Positions 21,078-33,400 of a stretch of DNA of 64,000 nucleotides are shown piece by piece. This DNA is from Helianthus annuus (Eukaryota > Streptophyta > Magnoliopsida > Asterales > Asteraceae). The notes under the pieces were generated by a model. It saw only the letters and a list, made by a program, of their open reading frames with translations, was not told the DNA's origin and made no database searches. The stretch lies in contig NC_035435.2 in assembly GCF_002127325.2 (NCBI RefSeq), positions 111,148,517 through 111,212,516 on the forward strand, in the 5' to 3' direction. Each line of letters starts with the position of its first letter. Positions within the stretch are counted from its first letter, which is position 1. The position numbers and the translations under genes are program-made.

Positions 21078-22147
21078 GAGTAAACTGCCATTTTGGTCAC
21101 TGAGGTTTGGCCAGTTTCGTCACTTTAGTCCAAATCTCAAACCTTTTGTATCTGGGTCCCTATGGTTTTAGTTTTATTGTCATTTTGGTTCAAAAGTGAA
21201 ATCAGGTCAGATTTCTAAAAGAAAAACCTAGTTTTTTGTCCTTTTCCTCAGGAGCATTTTGGTCATTATGAGTTTTATTATATACAGATGATGAAACCAC
21301 AGCCACCTCCAAGTCTCCAACTCCACCACCGCCACCCCCCTTCTCACCACAGTCGCCACCACCACCTCCTTCGCACCACACCCAAATCCACAACCCTCTA
21401 TCAACCAAATCCACCCAAAATCAAAACCCTAAATTCAACCCTCTAGCAACTGCAACCACCACTGCCTCCAACCAGAACCGCCACAGAATAACAACGTCAC
21501 CGTCACCGTCACTCTCTCTCCCTCTCTCTTCCGATCACTCTCTCTCTTCCGATCATCGGAGATGTCAATGTCAGTAGCAGCAGCGTCGATGCTCTTGCTC
21601 CGCCGGTGGATGTCCGGTGACTACGAGCGTTGTTTGGAGAGAATCAGAGGTGTTTGTTTGGAGTTTTCCATTAGCGGAGATTCAACGTGTTCGTCGCATG
21701 AATTTCAAACCTTTTGCTCCTAGTTTTGGGTTGCAGGGGGCGGTGGTTGAAGGGGGTGGTGGTTGCAGGGGGTTGTTGGTTGTGGTGGTGGTGGATGGGT
21801 TGCAGGGGGTGGTGGCTGTAAAGGGATTGTGGTTGAGGTGGTGGATTAGTTGCAGGGAGATGTTGGTTGAAGATGGTTGGAGTAGATGATGGATTAGGGT
21901 TTGGGGTTGGGAGAAGATGCTGCTTTTATGTGTTATAATAAATGTATAATAATTCCAAATGACCAGAATGCCCCTGAGGAAAAGAACAAAAAACTAGGTT
22001 TTTCTTTTAAAAATCTGACCTGATTTCACTTTTGGACCAAAATGGCAATAAAACTGAAACCACAGGGACCCAGATGCAAAAGGTTTGAGATTTGGACTAA
22101 AGTGACAAAACTGACCAAACCTCAGGAACCAAAATGGCAGTTTACTC
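21078..22147. mobile_element. Mutator-type non-autonomous element, 1070 bp (TSD ttaataatt)
   Basis: Inverted arms of about 200 bp start GAGTAAACTGCCATTTTGG on both sides. The identical 9-bp duplication ttaataatt lies at 21069-21077 and 22148-22156. The interior (about 21280-21940) is much more GC-rich than its surroundings, with proline/glycine-codon-like ccacca and ggtggt runs. A 50-odd-codon frame at 21562 starts MSMSVAAASMLLLRRW. This layout is what a Pack-MULE carrying a host gene piece would look like, but the donor gene is not recognised. It lies about 145 bp beyond the TOM6 site II cluster. Confidence 0.88.
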
Positions 22148-22156
22148 TTAATAATT

Positions 22157-22429
22157 TTAAAACCCATTAGAGAGAATAGAGAGAGTGTTTATTTAGATAG
22201 AGGATAAAGTGTGTTTCTGTAGAGAGATAAATCATTTTTTAATTATATACAGATTGAAGACAGGAAAGTTAAGAATCTCAAACACAAAAGGTTGGTTTTG
22301 GTCAAAGTAAAATGAGATTCCAAAAGAGGACCATAATACATATGGGAGCTTGAATCAGAGATGCAAAGGAAATACCTACACTTATTCCAGTAGACCTCGA
22401 GGACGAGTTCTAAAATAAGGTGGGGAGGA
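22157..22429 (+). mobile_element. 3' internal end of an LTR element, with polypurine tract
   Basis: The segment ends cctcgaggacgagttctaaaa followed by the purine tract aaggtggggagga at 22417-22429, directly before the LTR at 22430. The element at 52967-63605 has the closely similar aaggtggggagaa before its 3' LTR. The rest of the element to the left is missing; the segment begins just after the Mutator-type element at 21078-22147. Confidence 0.6.
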
Positions 22430-23761
22430 TATAACAACCCTCCAAAATTAATCTGACACCCTTAATGTATTTATAACACCCCTATATATCTTAAAATACA
22501 CCCCGAATACAAGATTTAGCCCTAAATACCTTTATATGATTCAAAATAAAATTAAAACAAGATTTTGGGGTCGCTCGCGGGCCGCGAAGACCTTAGTGGT
22601 CTTCTATGCGGGGCACGACAGCTCAAAGTCAGGGCACACCCGGTGCTGCCACGTGTCGGGTTGTGTGTCGAACCTATGCTGCTGACTGGTCATAGCTAGG
22701 CCCTACTTCCCCTATGTTGCGGGCCGCAAAGGCTAAGCCTTCGGCTTATGCGGGCCGCGAGGAAGTCATGAGCAGACCCTATAAATAGGATCGATCGACT
22801 TCAGTTTCCGTCGCTCAAAAATTTTCCTTTCTCTCTCAATATTCTGCATAGCTATTATAATCTCGGGTATTATACCCCCCCCCTAAATAACGAAGTTCTG
22901 CCTCGTTGTAAGTATCATAACCCCCGGTTACGTATTAGATACGCTGCCCGATTGATCTAGGGTTCCGTAACGGTTGTCGTGGTTTTGCCCGATGTAGTCG
23001 TTGGAATGCCGTCTCGGGGAGGGTATTAGTAATGTAAATATTGGGTTATTATACTAACGTGTGTGCATTTGTGTAATTAATAGATAATCACCAGGAAATC
23101 CTTAAGGAAAACCCTAAGACAGCAATGTGAGTAATCTCCTTTTTGCAAATTGTTTTTACAAAACCTCAATTAATAATATATTAAACAGTGATTGAGTATT
23201 TGTATTCTACAATTATCGTCGGTATGTTGGGGTTTTGTATACAAAATTTGTTACTACATTGTGAGTAGTAGCATGACCACAAGTCGGGTTGACAGTATCG
23301 TGGGTGGTAATTAAAGTAGATGGAAACAAATGTAATTGCGCGACCGCCCTTAATGCTGTAGAATGATAAAATCTGTTTTGATTAAACTGGGATTCACTCA
23401 CCAGTATTTCCCACTGACAAAATGTTTTTAAACGTGTTTCAGGTAACAAACTGTGAAAGCCAAATAGAAGCCAGTTGGACAGCACTGAAGGCTTGGAAAA
23501 GTGGCTATAAAAGTTACCTAAATAAAGAGATGTTTTTATTTAAATAAAATAGGATTTATCCATATAAAAATGTGTGTACTTGAAACTTGGGATTTTCCCA
23601 TGTGTTTAATATTATAAAAGTGTGGTATTTTACTCTGATAAAATACTTCCTAACTACGGTCCTGATGTAAATTCCGCTGCCAAAATGATAAACACCGATA
23701 CCACTGAAACTGATCTCATGGCCGCCCGTCCCCGGGTTGTTAGGGGGCGGGGGTTGCGACA
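22430..23761 (+). repeat. 3' LTR (about 1.33 kb) of a plus-strand element
   Basis: It follows a polypurine tract, begins TATAACAACCCTCC (the expected TG is TA) and ends GGGGTTGCGACA. A TATA box, CTATAAATAG, lies near 22780-22789, downstream of GC-rich palindromes (gcgggccgcgaag, gcgggccgcaaag). The last third (23210-23470) is related to the end of the LTRs at 52967-55627 and 1582-5555, including the shared cagtatttcccactgacaaaa block. It stops exactly where the minus-strand RT frame begins (23762), so it was inserted in, or deleted up against, that element. With the 5' half gone no TSD can be tested. Confidence 0.7.
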
Positions 23762-26201
23762 ACGAAGAAGTTCAAGGATAAGACGCAAGTTTCGCTCGTG
23801 CTCTCCTTGTGTCTTGGAATAAATAAGGATATCGTCGATGAAGACGATCACGAAATGGTCCAAGTATGTTTTGCACACTTGGTTCATCAAATCCATGAAG
23901 ACAGTAGGTGCATTGGTCAAACCAAAGGGCATGACCACGAACTCGTAGTGACCATATCGTGTACGAAAGGCGGTCTTAGGTATATCTTCTTCGAGGACTC
24001 GAAGTTGATGATACCCAGAACGAAGATCGATCTTTGAAAAGCAGGTCGCGCCTTGCAATTGATCGAAGAGGTCATTGATGCGAGGAAGAGGTATCGGTTC
24101 TTGACAGTAAGCTTGTTGAGCTCACGATAGTCAATACACATACGGAATGACCCATCTTTCTTTTTGATGAACAAAATGGGAGCGCCCCAAGGAGAAGTAC
24201 TAGGGCGTATAAAGCCTTTATCAAGAAGCTCTTGAAGTTGACTCGAGAGTTCTTGCATCTCAGAGGGTGCTAAACGACAGGGAGATTTTGCGACAGGCGT
24301 AGCGCCAGATACTAAATCGATTCGAAAGTCAACGGAACGAGCAGGAGGCGAACCAGGAAGATCGTTGGGAAACACATCAGGAAAGCCACGTACGACGGGA
24401 ACATCACATATGCTTGGGCCTTTATCCTTCTTTTCCACAATGTGGGCGAGAAAGTCGAAAGTACCCTTGCATAAGCACTAGTTCGCTTGAATGCACGACA
24501 TGAGCTTGAGACCTTGAGAAGGTTTCTTGCCATAGATATGCAAGGAATCACATTCGGAAGAAGGAGACGGATAAACTTCTCAGAGCAAACAACTTCAGCA
24601 CGAACTCACCTAAGCCAGTCCATACCTACTATGATGTCGAAACTACCCATTTGTATAGGTATGAGGTCGATTGAGAACATATGATCGTTAAGGATCAAAG
24701 AACAATTGGAAAGAACAGAATCGACAACGACGACTTTACCATCAGCGACTTCGACAACGAAAGTTCTTGGCAACTTAGAGCGTTTACACTTAAGCAAAGA
24801 TTCGAATTCTAATGACACAAAAATCTTATCGGCGCCAGTATCAAATAAACACGAAGCATAAACATGGTTCATAAGGAACGTACCAGTAATGACGCCATTC
24901 GCGTTTTGAGCCTGAGCGGTAGTGAGAAGGAAGGCTCTGCCTCGAGCAGGTTGTTGAGCATGTTGCTGCTGTTGCTGTTGCGGTGGCTGTTGCTGTTGAG
25001 GTTGGTTTCGTTGGGGACAGACATTAGCCATATGGTTGAGATCACCACACTTGAAGCACGCTAGCACAAGAGTGACTTGGTTCTGTGCTTGATTGGGGAC
25101 AGGGTTCTGAGCTACCACAGCTTGGTTTTGATTGGCCATAGGCGGTTTGTGGCAGTTTTGAGAAAAGTGTCCATATCGATTACAGTTGGCGCACTTACGG
25201 CACAGAACGTTGGGAGGGTGATGGTATTGGCATTGGCCACACTTGGGTTGTGTCCCAGTGTAACCTTTGCATGTAGGGTCAACGTTAGAAACAGCAGGCA
25301 TGGCTTGTAAGGGTTGAGGGTTTGGCGGAGTGACGACCGCGCAATTTTGGCTTGAAGCCTTCCGCTTCTTGCCTCGGTTTTTCTTGGTGGATGAGGAGGG
25401 TTCAAAAGCAGGTTCAACGGTGGCTTGGTGTGTTGTTTTTAGTGGAGCTTTTGCAGCATTTCTACGCATGACATGGTTACTGTTCAGGCGGGCGGCCAAA
25501 CGAATGGTTTCCTCAATAGTTTCTGGGCAAGCAGCCTCTATGAGGTTCATGAACGAATCGGGTAAACAATGGATGTACTTGTTGATGGTTTTCTCAGGGG
25601 TATCAACCTGGCTGGGACAAAGGATACTAAGCTGTTTGAAGCGGAGGGTTAAACCATCATTGTCGTCATCAACTTGCTTTAGGTGCCAAAACTCACTTTC
25701 CAATTTCCTCAGTTCATGAGGCGGACATAATTCTTCCTTCATAATCCTTTTTAATTCGGCCCATAGTAATGCGTGGGCGGCGTCCTCACCTCTTGTGCTT
25801 CCTTCAGAGGTCCACCAATAAAGAGCTCTTGATCGGAACACCCCTGTAGCATTTTGGGTGCGCAAGTCGTCAAGACACCCACTCTGACGAAAAGTGATCT
25901 CCATGGCGTCAAACCAAGTGAGTAGTGCGGTAGCACCATCCTTTCTAGTAAATTCCAATGGTTTGCAAGCCATGAATTGCTTGAAGAGAAAAGGTGTCTT
26001 AGGTTTCTCCATCTTGGAGTCCACAGAGCCATGAGGCGAATCAGGGTTGGTTTGAATGCAGCTCATAATGTCGGGTATAACTCGAGCCATTTGATCGACC
26101 ATTTGTTCAGCAATGAGGCCTACGAGTTCCTTTTTGGAAATGGAGCCTGATCGAGAACCCTTCTTGGACTTGGGATTTTCGGTTGAGCTTGAAGAAGTCA
26201 T
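23762..26201 (-). pseudogene. Ty3/gypsy gag-protease-RT (Tekay/Del-like chromovirus), decayed and truncated
   Basis: The frame starts at the ATG at 26201. Gag (WFDAMEITF, LRFKQLSILC) is followed by two knuckles, CANCNRYGHFSQNC near residue 337 and CFKCGDLNHMANVC near residue 385 (Gly replaced by Asn). A Q-rich linker and a protease with FDTGAD near residue 453 follow. A TGA at 24606-24608 falls just after the MDWLR end of protease. RT motifs follow: [43 protein letters not shown] and [10 protein letters not shown]. They are split by one frame change between about 24560 and 24440 and another near 24085. The RT stops at 23762, where the plus-strand LTR begins; RNase H, integrase and chromodomain are absent. 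Both catalytic RT motifs (D and DD) remain, but the gene cannot make a polyprotein. Confidence 0.9.
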
Positions 26202-27182
26202 CTAAAAGTTTGAAAGAAAGGAAAGAATGAGACTTGATCATAAATTTTAAAACAAGGTTATCACGTATAAGCATGTAAACGTTCAAGCATCATGTATAAT
26301 TCACATAAGCATATGTTTGCAACATGTATTCACAAGTATAATCACATAAAAATGCGTAAAAAGGAGTATAAATTTAGTTTGTTCACGAGAATTATTATTG
26401 TTTTTTATTGCGCGAGACGTGCGAATTGTGTAACGATTTTGAAATGAACGAAGTACCAAGTATAAAAAACCACATAGAAATTGAGTCACATAAAATAGAG
26501 GCTCATAAAACATGAGAATGTTTCGGGTTTAGAAACGTTGACTATTCCAAAGTGAATCGAAAGTCCTTTCAAATTAGTGAAACGTGTTTTGGCCTATAGG
26601 TAAGATACTCTCGTCGAGAAGCGATTAACGGTATCTTACCCTTCCAGTTACTACACGTCTCTAATCAATCGAAACAATCAAAACTTTGGCGAGATCGAAA
26701 ATCAAGGAATGGGACTTAATCGACATGGTGCGGGTTTCACCCCTAACTTGATGATTTCGTACCCTAATGTGGTTGGTACTCGTCGGGTCAAAATATAATT
26801 TTGACACTTTGACGAGGGTCCACTAGAGTTTGAGTTGGAAATTTACCATTAAGATGTGGATTTCACTCCTAGCTTAATGGTGAAATTTCGTGCAAAAAGA
26901 AAGAATAAGCGGGATGAGAGTCGTTCACCAAATTGTGGGTTTCACGACTATTTTGGTAAACTCGTCTCTTTTGTATAAAGAGTGTCTTCAAGTGTATTGT
27001 GTAAAATGTCTTAGGAAAGACATTATGTAAGTATTAAGACCAAAAGAAGATAAGGAAGCAAAGAAGGAAGCATAACATTTTAAGCATGAAACAAGAATGG
27101 TCAAAACATGGTTCCTACTATAGACTAGGTCGAACATGGCAATTCTACCTAATTCCCTATAGTTATGGCTCTGATACCAATC
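26202..27182 (-). mobile_element. Leader of the Tekay-like element, hairpin-rich
   Basis: This is the untranslated stretch between primer site and gag. The primer site TGGTATCAGAGCC reads on the minus strand at 27167-27179, two to four bases from the LTR. At least four inverted repeats line up at 26600-26641 (ggtaagatac/gtatcttacc), 26777-26817 (ctcgtc/gacgag), 26839-26887 (accattaag/cttaatggt with extended arms) and about 26916-26969 (accaaat/attttggt). The last two, and a weaker one at 26718-26757, enclose a related gtggRtttcac core. Confidence 0.75.
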
Positions 27183-29281
27183 TGTCACACCCCAACCAAT
27201 GGCGGAATCATCAGAGCGGGACAAAAAAGATTGCAAGAGACTTCATAACACTATTTGTGACAATATTTAAACAAACCCATTTCATTTCGTAAATATCAAA
27301 TTGTCAAACATTACAAGAAATTTCAAATAACAACATATTCAAAACATAACAATAACAAAACTTGATACAACATTTTAAACCTAACATGTCTAAATGTGTA
27401 TCTAGGCATCAATGCTACTTCATTTCATAGCAATCGTCATCCTTAACCTGTAACATGTTTAAAATAAAGTTCAATGCAAAAAGCAAAGGCGAGTATATAA
27501 GTTTGATACATACATAGCATAAAAAGATGATTAAACAATTCCTCATAGCAAGCAATGTGATACAAGATAAACATTAAATTCGGCATGTGTCTAACATATC
27601 AAACCAATGATGAAACACAGTAAGCTCATGACACAACCTCAAGTCTACGGGCTGTGCGTTAATCCTATAGCGCTATATATGTCAAGGATAGGCTCAATCG
27701 AAGCTAATGATAAGTTTAACTCAAAATGAAATTAACCCAAGTTCAATGTATCAATCAATCAATCACGTATACAAGAATGTTATAGGAATGTTTGTTCATT
27801 TATGTTTAAAGTTTATGTGTAAGTTTATAAGAAAACATGTTACACCCCAAAAGTGGTAAACGTAAAGAGGGGGAATTCGAGTATACTCACGGTTTTGCAA
27901 GTTGTTCCTAATTGAATCCGCGAGTGAGTTGTTGTGGAGATTAGCTAGTTGGAGCACATTGTCCTTCTACACGAAAAAAACATAGGTGTGTGAGTTTGGG
28001 GAAATCGGAAGATTATAGATTCGGAATTTAAATAACATGAAAATAACATATGAAATTAATCATCTAGTACATATGACACTTGTTCTTGACACTAGGAAAC
28101 TCTAAGGAGTTTAAATGTTTTCATGGAACAAGGTTCCATTAGAATCGTGACAAGTTATCAAAGTCTAAGATGATATAATCTAGTACCTTGACATATGAAC
28201 ACTAATTCATCATCAAAGATTCGATTATTTGGATAATATAATAGTATTATATAAGTTATGTAATATATATTAATATGTCCAATAGTTAAATAGTTCAAGC
28301 ATGAGGTAGAAGATTAAAATCTTCGTTTAGGTACCTCTAAGTGTCATAGAAATCATGTAGGAGGTAGGAAGAACAAGTCTTCCATTTAGGCACCTCTAAG
28401 TGTTCACCACTACACTTGATGTAAAAACATTCAAGGAGGGTCATGAACTTACAAGTAATACAAGAATACTAAACACTAATCTATGAGAAATCATCAAGCA
28501 ATGTGTGGATTTTATGTAGGACAACCCAAGTTACTCCTAAATCACACATACATCAAGTCTTGAACTTGAACATCACTTGTGGGTTAAACCCTTGAACAAA
28601 ACAGAAAGTTTGTGAGGATTAATCCTCTGATTTTGAATGTCTCAACCTTGTTTTTAAGCCTACCTAACCATAGAAGTGGTTATAAGCATAAAGACATACG
28701 TTTGAGATGAGTTAGACTCAATTTTAAACAAGTTTAGTAAAGTTTGAATCAAAACAAAAACGAACAGTGAACTTTGGAGCCCTTTTGGCGACGTTCCAGG
28801 GACTGGTTTTCTGTGAAAACCCATGGAATCGAAGCTAAGGTCAATCCAAGCACATAGAAAAAAGAATGGAGTAAATTGGACAAGAAACGAATGAGTTATG
28901 CTCTCTTTTGTGATGAAGTAACAATCTGCTCGAACTTCTGATGTTGCTGCGAATTTAGAGTGATTTGGGAGTGATTAGAGAGAGTTGAGAGTGTTTAGAA
29001 AGTGAAAATGGCTTGGTATTTACAGGGAATGATTAGGGTTAAGTTGGTTGACATTTAATATGTGTAGTTGGTTGTTTAATCTATATACTACTTTATTAAG
29101 TAAACTGGGTTTTTCTACCCTTATGGTAATTTTACATTATGTACACATCTTCAAGCAAAATGTACAAGAGAACCAAACTATTTTAGAGGGGCTAAACTTG
29201 CCAATTGTCTAAAAAATTAAGACAGTTTAGGGGTATTTTAGTGATTTTGGCACCTTTGTAACCTATAATGTTAATGTGACA
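27183..29281 (-). repeat. 5' LTR of the Tekay-like element (outer end approximate)
   Basis: The inner end is firm: minus-strand GGTTGGGGTGTGACA at 27183 next to the primer site. A TATA-like CTGTAAATACC reads on the minus strand near 29013-29023, with a transcript-like ctctctaatcactc leader after it. The outer end is set at TGTCACATTAACATT (29281) from its TG start only. The partner LTR and TSD are missing because the other half of the element is gone. The actual end could lie some tens of bases either way. Confidence 0.55.
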
Positions 29282-29452
29282 TGTAAAGAGTCTAACTTAA
29301 TTGATTATTGATTAAATTTATTGTAATTTCCATAAATTAGAATGAATGCACATGGATTTTGCATTATTATTTATAAAAAAAATTAGTCTAAGAAAAATTA
29401 TGGATTGATAAACTTGTAACGTGTTTATCTAGTATGAAAAAATACTGTGCTG
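29282..29452. other. Sequence between LTR and DWF5 fragment
   Basis: AT-rich, possibly intron of the former DWF5 copy. No feature of its own. Confidence 0.3.
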
Positions 29453-29833
29453 ATGTTGGTTTACATTACAAAATTCTTCTGGTGGGAAGCCGGGTATTGG
29501 AACACAATGGATATCGCACATGATCTAGGTACGTGTGTATGCATTTTGTTGTCATACTTTTTAGTAATATTTTTAGATCTTCATTTATTTATATTAATAC
29601 ATAATAATCATTTTGGTATATAGATAGTTGCTTCATACACTACGTACAACCAAAGGAGAGACTAAGACCAGCCGGTGGTGAGTAACAATCCCCATTCCCA
29701 TTCCTAATCTTATATCCATTCCCTTAAGGTGATGATGGGGTTGTTGTTGCAGGTGGGGCCTTGCTCGTCATTTCCATTATGTACCTGAAATCATGTCAGC
29801 GTTTTTCTGGACAGTACCCGCTCTTTTTATAAC
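29453..29833 (+). pseudogene. DWF5: Fragment of a sterol delta-7 reductase gene (DWF5/7-dehydrocholesterol reductase)
   Basis: Three exon-like blocks match the C-terminal half of plant 7-dehydrocholesterol reductase, the brassinosteroid/phytosterol enzyme of the ER membrane. Block 1 (29453-29528) reads TKFFWWEAGYWNTMDIAHD with a GTACGT donor. Block 2 (29624-29677) starts after a tatatag acceptor, reads IVASYTT, then one extra base shifts it to ETKTS. Block 3 (29753-29833) follows a GTGAGT...TTGCAG intron and reads WGLARHFHYVPEIMSAFFW, ending at a GTAAGT donor. The family has about 75 residues between block 1 and block 2; they are missing here. Retained introns show that this arose from a genomic copy, not a processed transcript. 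The missing exon(s), the frameshift and the lack of upstream and downstream exons make it non-functional. It ends about 105 bp before the Tat element. Confidence 0.88.
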
Positions 29834-29938
29834 GTAAGTTAATGAAACATGTTTATGATGTTGCACTCTTCCGTTTCATAACCGATGGAACCTTTATAAA
29901 TGATGAAACCATCCCAGCCATCAATTAGTTAATCATTT

Positions 29939-30348
29939 TGAAGATACATATCCGAGGCCGGATATTACCCACCAAGGACGAGCGTCCAAACATGTCCGCT
30001 CCGTATCCAAATAAAAATATCAGCTTTGTCCCCCACATAACTCCGGAGACGAACCACCATTCAAGTGCATCTGGCCGAATGACGTCATCCCAGATGACCA
30101 CTATAAATACCTCGCCAAAGTACAACGCCAAGTACGATTTTCTGAACCTCCGTCCTTACTTTCTCTCTCTATTTTCTTTCTCTATACAAATACTTATCCT
30201 CACGCCGGAGGGTGGTCGCAGAGAGGCCCTCCCATCTCTGCGGCGAGCCTAACGGTTTTCTGTTTTGCAGGAACCTTTTCCTAGCTTTTTACAAGACCCA
30301 AACCTTCGATTACAGGCTCCGGCCTCAACTCGATTTTTTGGTTCTTCA
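29939..30348 (+). repeat. 5' LTR of the Tat element
   Basis: Begins TGAAGATACATATCC and ends TTTTTGGTTCTTCA. A TATA box, CTATAAATAC, lies at 30101-30110, preceded by a perfect TGACGTCA at 30080-30087. The 3' part contains gccggagggtggtcgcagag, likely the start of R/U5. Confidence 0.92.
30080..30110 (+). promoter_or_regulatory. LTR promoter: TGACGTCA plus TATA box
   Basis: TGACGTCA (30080-30087) is a palindromic ACGT-core site of the type bound by plant TGA-class bZIP factors. It sits 13 bp upstream of CTATAAATAC (30101-30110). The 3' LTR keeps both (39417-39424 and 39438-39447), so the module was present in the parent copy. Confidence 0.7.
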
Positions 30349-30419
30349 ATTGGCGCATTCCGATTTCACAAGCTCACAATCCTTCACTTTAGTGAATTTC
30401 TTGAGCAGTAAACTGATCT

Positions 30420-33400
30420 ATGGCGGCCTCGAGTTCCATGAATTCGGGAACCATAGCTGTTAGTACACAAACTACAGCACCAGTACGTGTTAGCTCCATA
30501 ACTTCAGCTCCTTTGAGTTCAGGGCCAGGAACAACTCTGCCATTCATACTGGTTCCAACATCTCAAGCATCAGAATTCAATGCCGAATTCTTGACAAAAA
30601 ATGCAAGTCTTCTTCGAAGACTAAAAGCCCAGCAGGCTAGAGATGAAGAAATCCTCGGTTTACGAACCAGGCTCTTTCATGATGAAACTCCGGTAAGGAC
30701 TACGGGTCCTACAATGTTCACCCCTCCTACTTTCTCCACAGTTGTTACCTCGGAAACTTATAACGGATTTGTGCAGGGTTCTTCCGGACCATCTCCCGCA
30801 ATGGCAATACGAAATGAGACACAAATGGAAGCAATTAATGATCCGGAGCTCACCAAGCCTTATCATCAGGTCTCCATGACTGCCAAGTCTAAATTCAGCG
30901 CCCGCATCACACACGCCAAGCTCCATCCGAAGCTCAAAATGCCAACTACGGTAAAAAAGTATGATGGTACGACTGATCTAGATGATCACATGTTCGATTT
31001 TGACGGCGCTGCACGAGTAGAACAATGGCCGATGCCGGCGTGGTGCTTCATGTTCGCGCAAACACTAACTGGGGTTGCCCGAGTATGGTTTGACGCATTG
31101 AATGAAGGAGAGATAAATGACTTCGAGGAGTTCCGAAGACTGTTCCTCCAGAATTTTAGCCAACAACGGCACTACTCCAAAGAAATCTCTAAAGTTCACA
31201 ACATCCGAAGAAAGGATGGAGAATCTTTGGATAGTTTCATAGACCGTTTCAATCGGGAAAGTATGCAGATCAGCGGGGTAGTCGACCAGTTAAGGATCTC
31301 CGGATTCTGTCATGGTGTCCGGAACAACCAGCTAGTTGAGAAACTGCACGAGAATCTGCCGAAGACAATGGAAGTACTAATGGAACGAGCCAGAGCTTTT
31401 GCTCAGGGGAAAAATGCATGTAATCCAGCACCGGAGTCAGATCATAAGATGTCTTCCTGGAAGAAAAATGGTGGGTCCGTATTCGATAAAGCTCCGTCCG
31501 GCAACAGAGGACGATCGCACCCTTACAGTAGAAATGATAGATCTCAGAGAGGACAAAGCTCCGGGTCAAGATTTTACAACCTATCAGACCTTTCCAAAAC
31601 TCTGAGTGAAATCCTCAGTGCTGAAGGAGCAAGCTTTCCAGCCCCACCAAAACTCCGAAACCCGGGTGACAAGAACTCCAAGAAGTACTGTGATTACCAT
31701 CATGCTCGAGGTCACAATACGGACGATAGTTGGTCCCTAAAGCAAGAAATAAAAAAAGCAGTGCGGTCTGGTAAATTATCGCATCTGGTGAAAGAAGTTA
31801 AAAAAGGAAAGTCTTCGGGAAATTCGGCGGATAATCCGAACAATCAGCCAGCAATCTGCATGATCAGAAAAGTAGGTAACCAGGGTATCAAGCGGTCCAG
31901 TCATCATATGGCCGCCTGGATGCACCAACCAATCGCTTTCCCTCCAATTACCTCCGGAGAAGTAAAAGACGGACCTATTATAGTGTCCGCGGTCATAGCA
32001 GGTCACAAAGTCCGGAGGGTCTACGTTGACAGCGGAAGTGCCACGGAGATCATGTATCAACAGCGCTTCCAACAGCTAGCTCCGCAAACCAAAGCAAAAT
32101 TGATACGAGTCTCAATGCCGTTAGTAAGTTTCTCCGGAGAAGTAGTACAGCCCGTCGGGCAAATCACATTACCAACAACGATGGGAGAAGGAAACATGGT
32201 ACGAACCGTTAATTTGACGTACCTGGTAGTAGAAGCAAGATCCGTTCACAACGTCATACTTGGGAGGCCAGGCATGTGCGCTTTCGGCATCATCAGTTCT
32301 ACCATCCACGGCTCATTAAAATTCCCCACCGAAGTAGGAATAGCAACTTTGCACTCCGAATCAACAATCTGCATAGCAGAAGTACGGCAAAGTAGCGGTA
32401 ATGATCAACCTCCGAACCTCCTTACGGAAGACTGGGCTATACATCCGCATTTTCCGGAGCAAAAAATTGCAGTCGGGGCCCAACTCCCCGAACGAATAAA
32501 AAAGAAACTATGGAAGCTTTTGTCTAATTCACTTGACGTATTTGCATGGCAAACCTCTGACATGGTCAGAGTTCCCCGATGTTTGGCCGAGCACAAACTG
32601 AAAGTGTCGCATTCAGTAAAGCCAGTGGCTCAAAGAAAAAGAAACATGGCCCCAGCCCGTAACAAGGCCATCTCCGAGGACGTACGGAAGCTACTAAGTG
32701 CCGGAATTATCAGGGAGGTGCGGTACCAAACATGGGTCTCCAATCCGGTAATGGTAACAAAGAAAGACAAAACATGGAGAATGTGCGTTGATTTCTTTGA
32801 CCTAAGCAATGCATGTCCGAAAGATTGCTACCCTTTACCGGAGATTGATCTGAAGATCGATTCTCTTTCCAGCTTCCGTTTAAAATGCTTTCTGGACGCA
32901 TACAAAGGTTATCACCAGATCCAGATGACTTTGGAGGATGAAGACAAGACGGCGTTCATAACAAATGAAGGGCTCTTCTGCTATACCAAAATGCCGTTTG
33001 GACTGAAGAATGCCGGAGCAACATACCAGAGGCTGATGGATAAAGCGTTCAAAGACCATATCGGAAGAAATCTAGAAATCTATGTGGATGACTTGGTCAT
33101 AAAAAGTCAGGCCGAAGATAACATGATCGATGACATACTCGAAACCTTCACCAGGCTTCGGACTCAAACTTAATCCCAAAAAATGTTCTTTCGGTTTAGA
33201 AGAAGGGAAGTTCCTAGGGGTATGGATAACGCGGTCCGGCATACAGGCACATCCTGATAAAATCAAAGCAGTAATCTCCATGCAGCCCCCGAAGACGGTT
33301 AAAGAAATCCAATCATTAAACGGGAAGTTGGTAGCATTCCATCGTTTCGTATCAAAAGCAGTTGTTCGCTCTATCCCTTTCATGAATGTGTTAAAAAAGC

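Noticed and set aside
31270..33383. Minus-strand frames of 60-105 codons under gag-pol
   Set aside because: Shadows of the plus-strand polyprotein with no domain of their own, unlike the separate antisense gene at 36262-38910.
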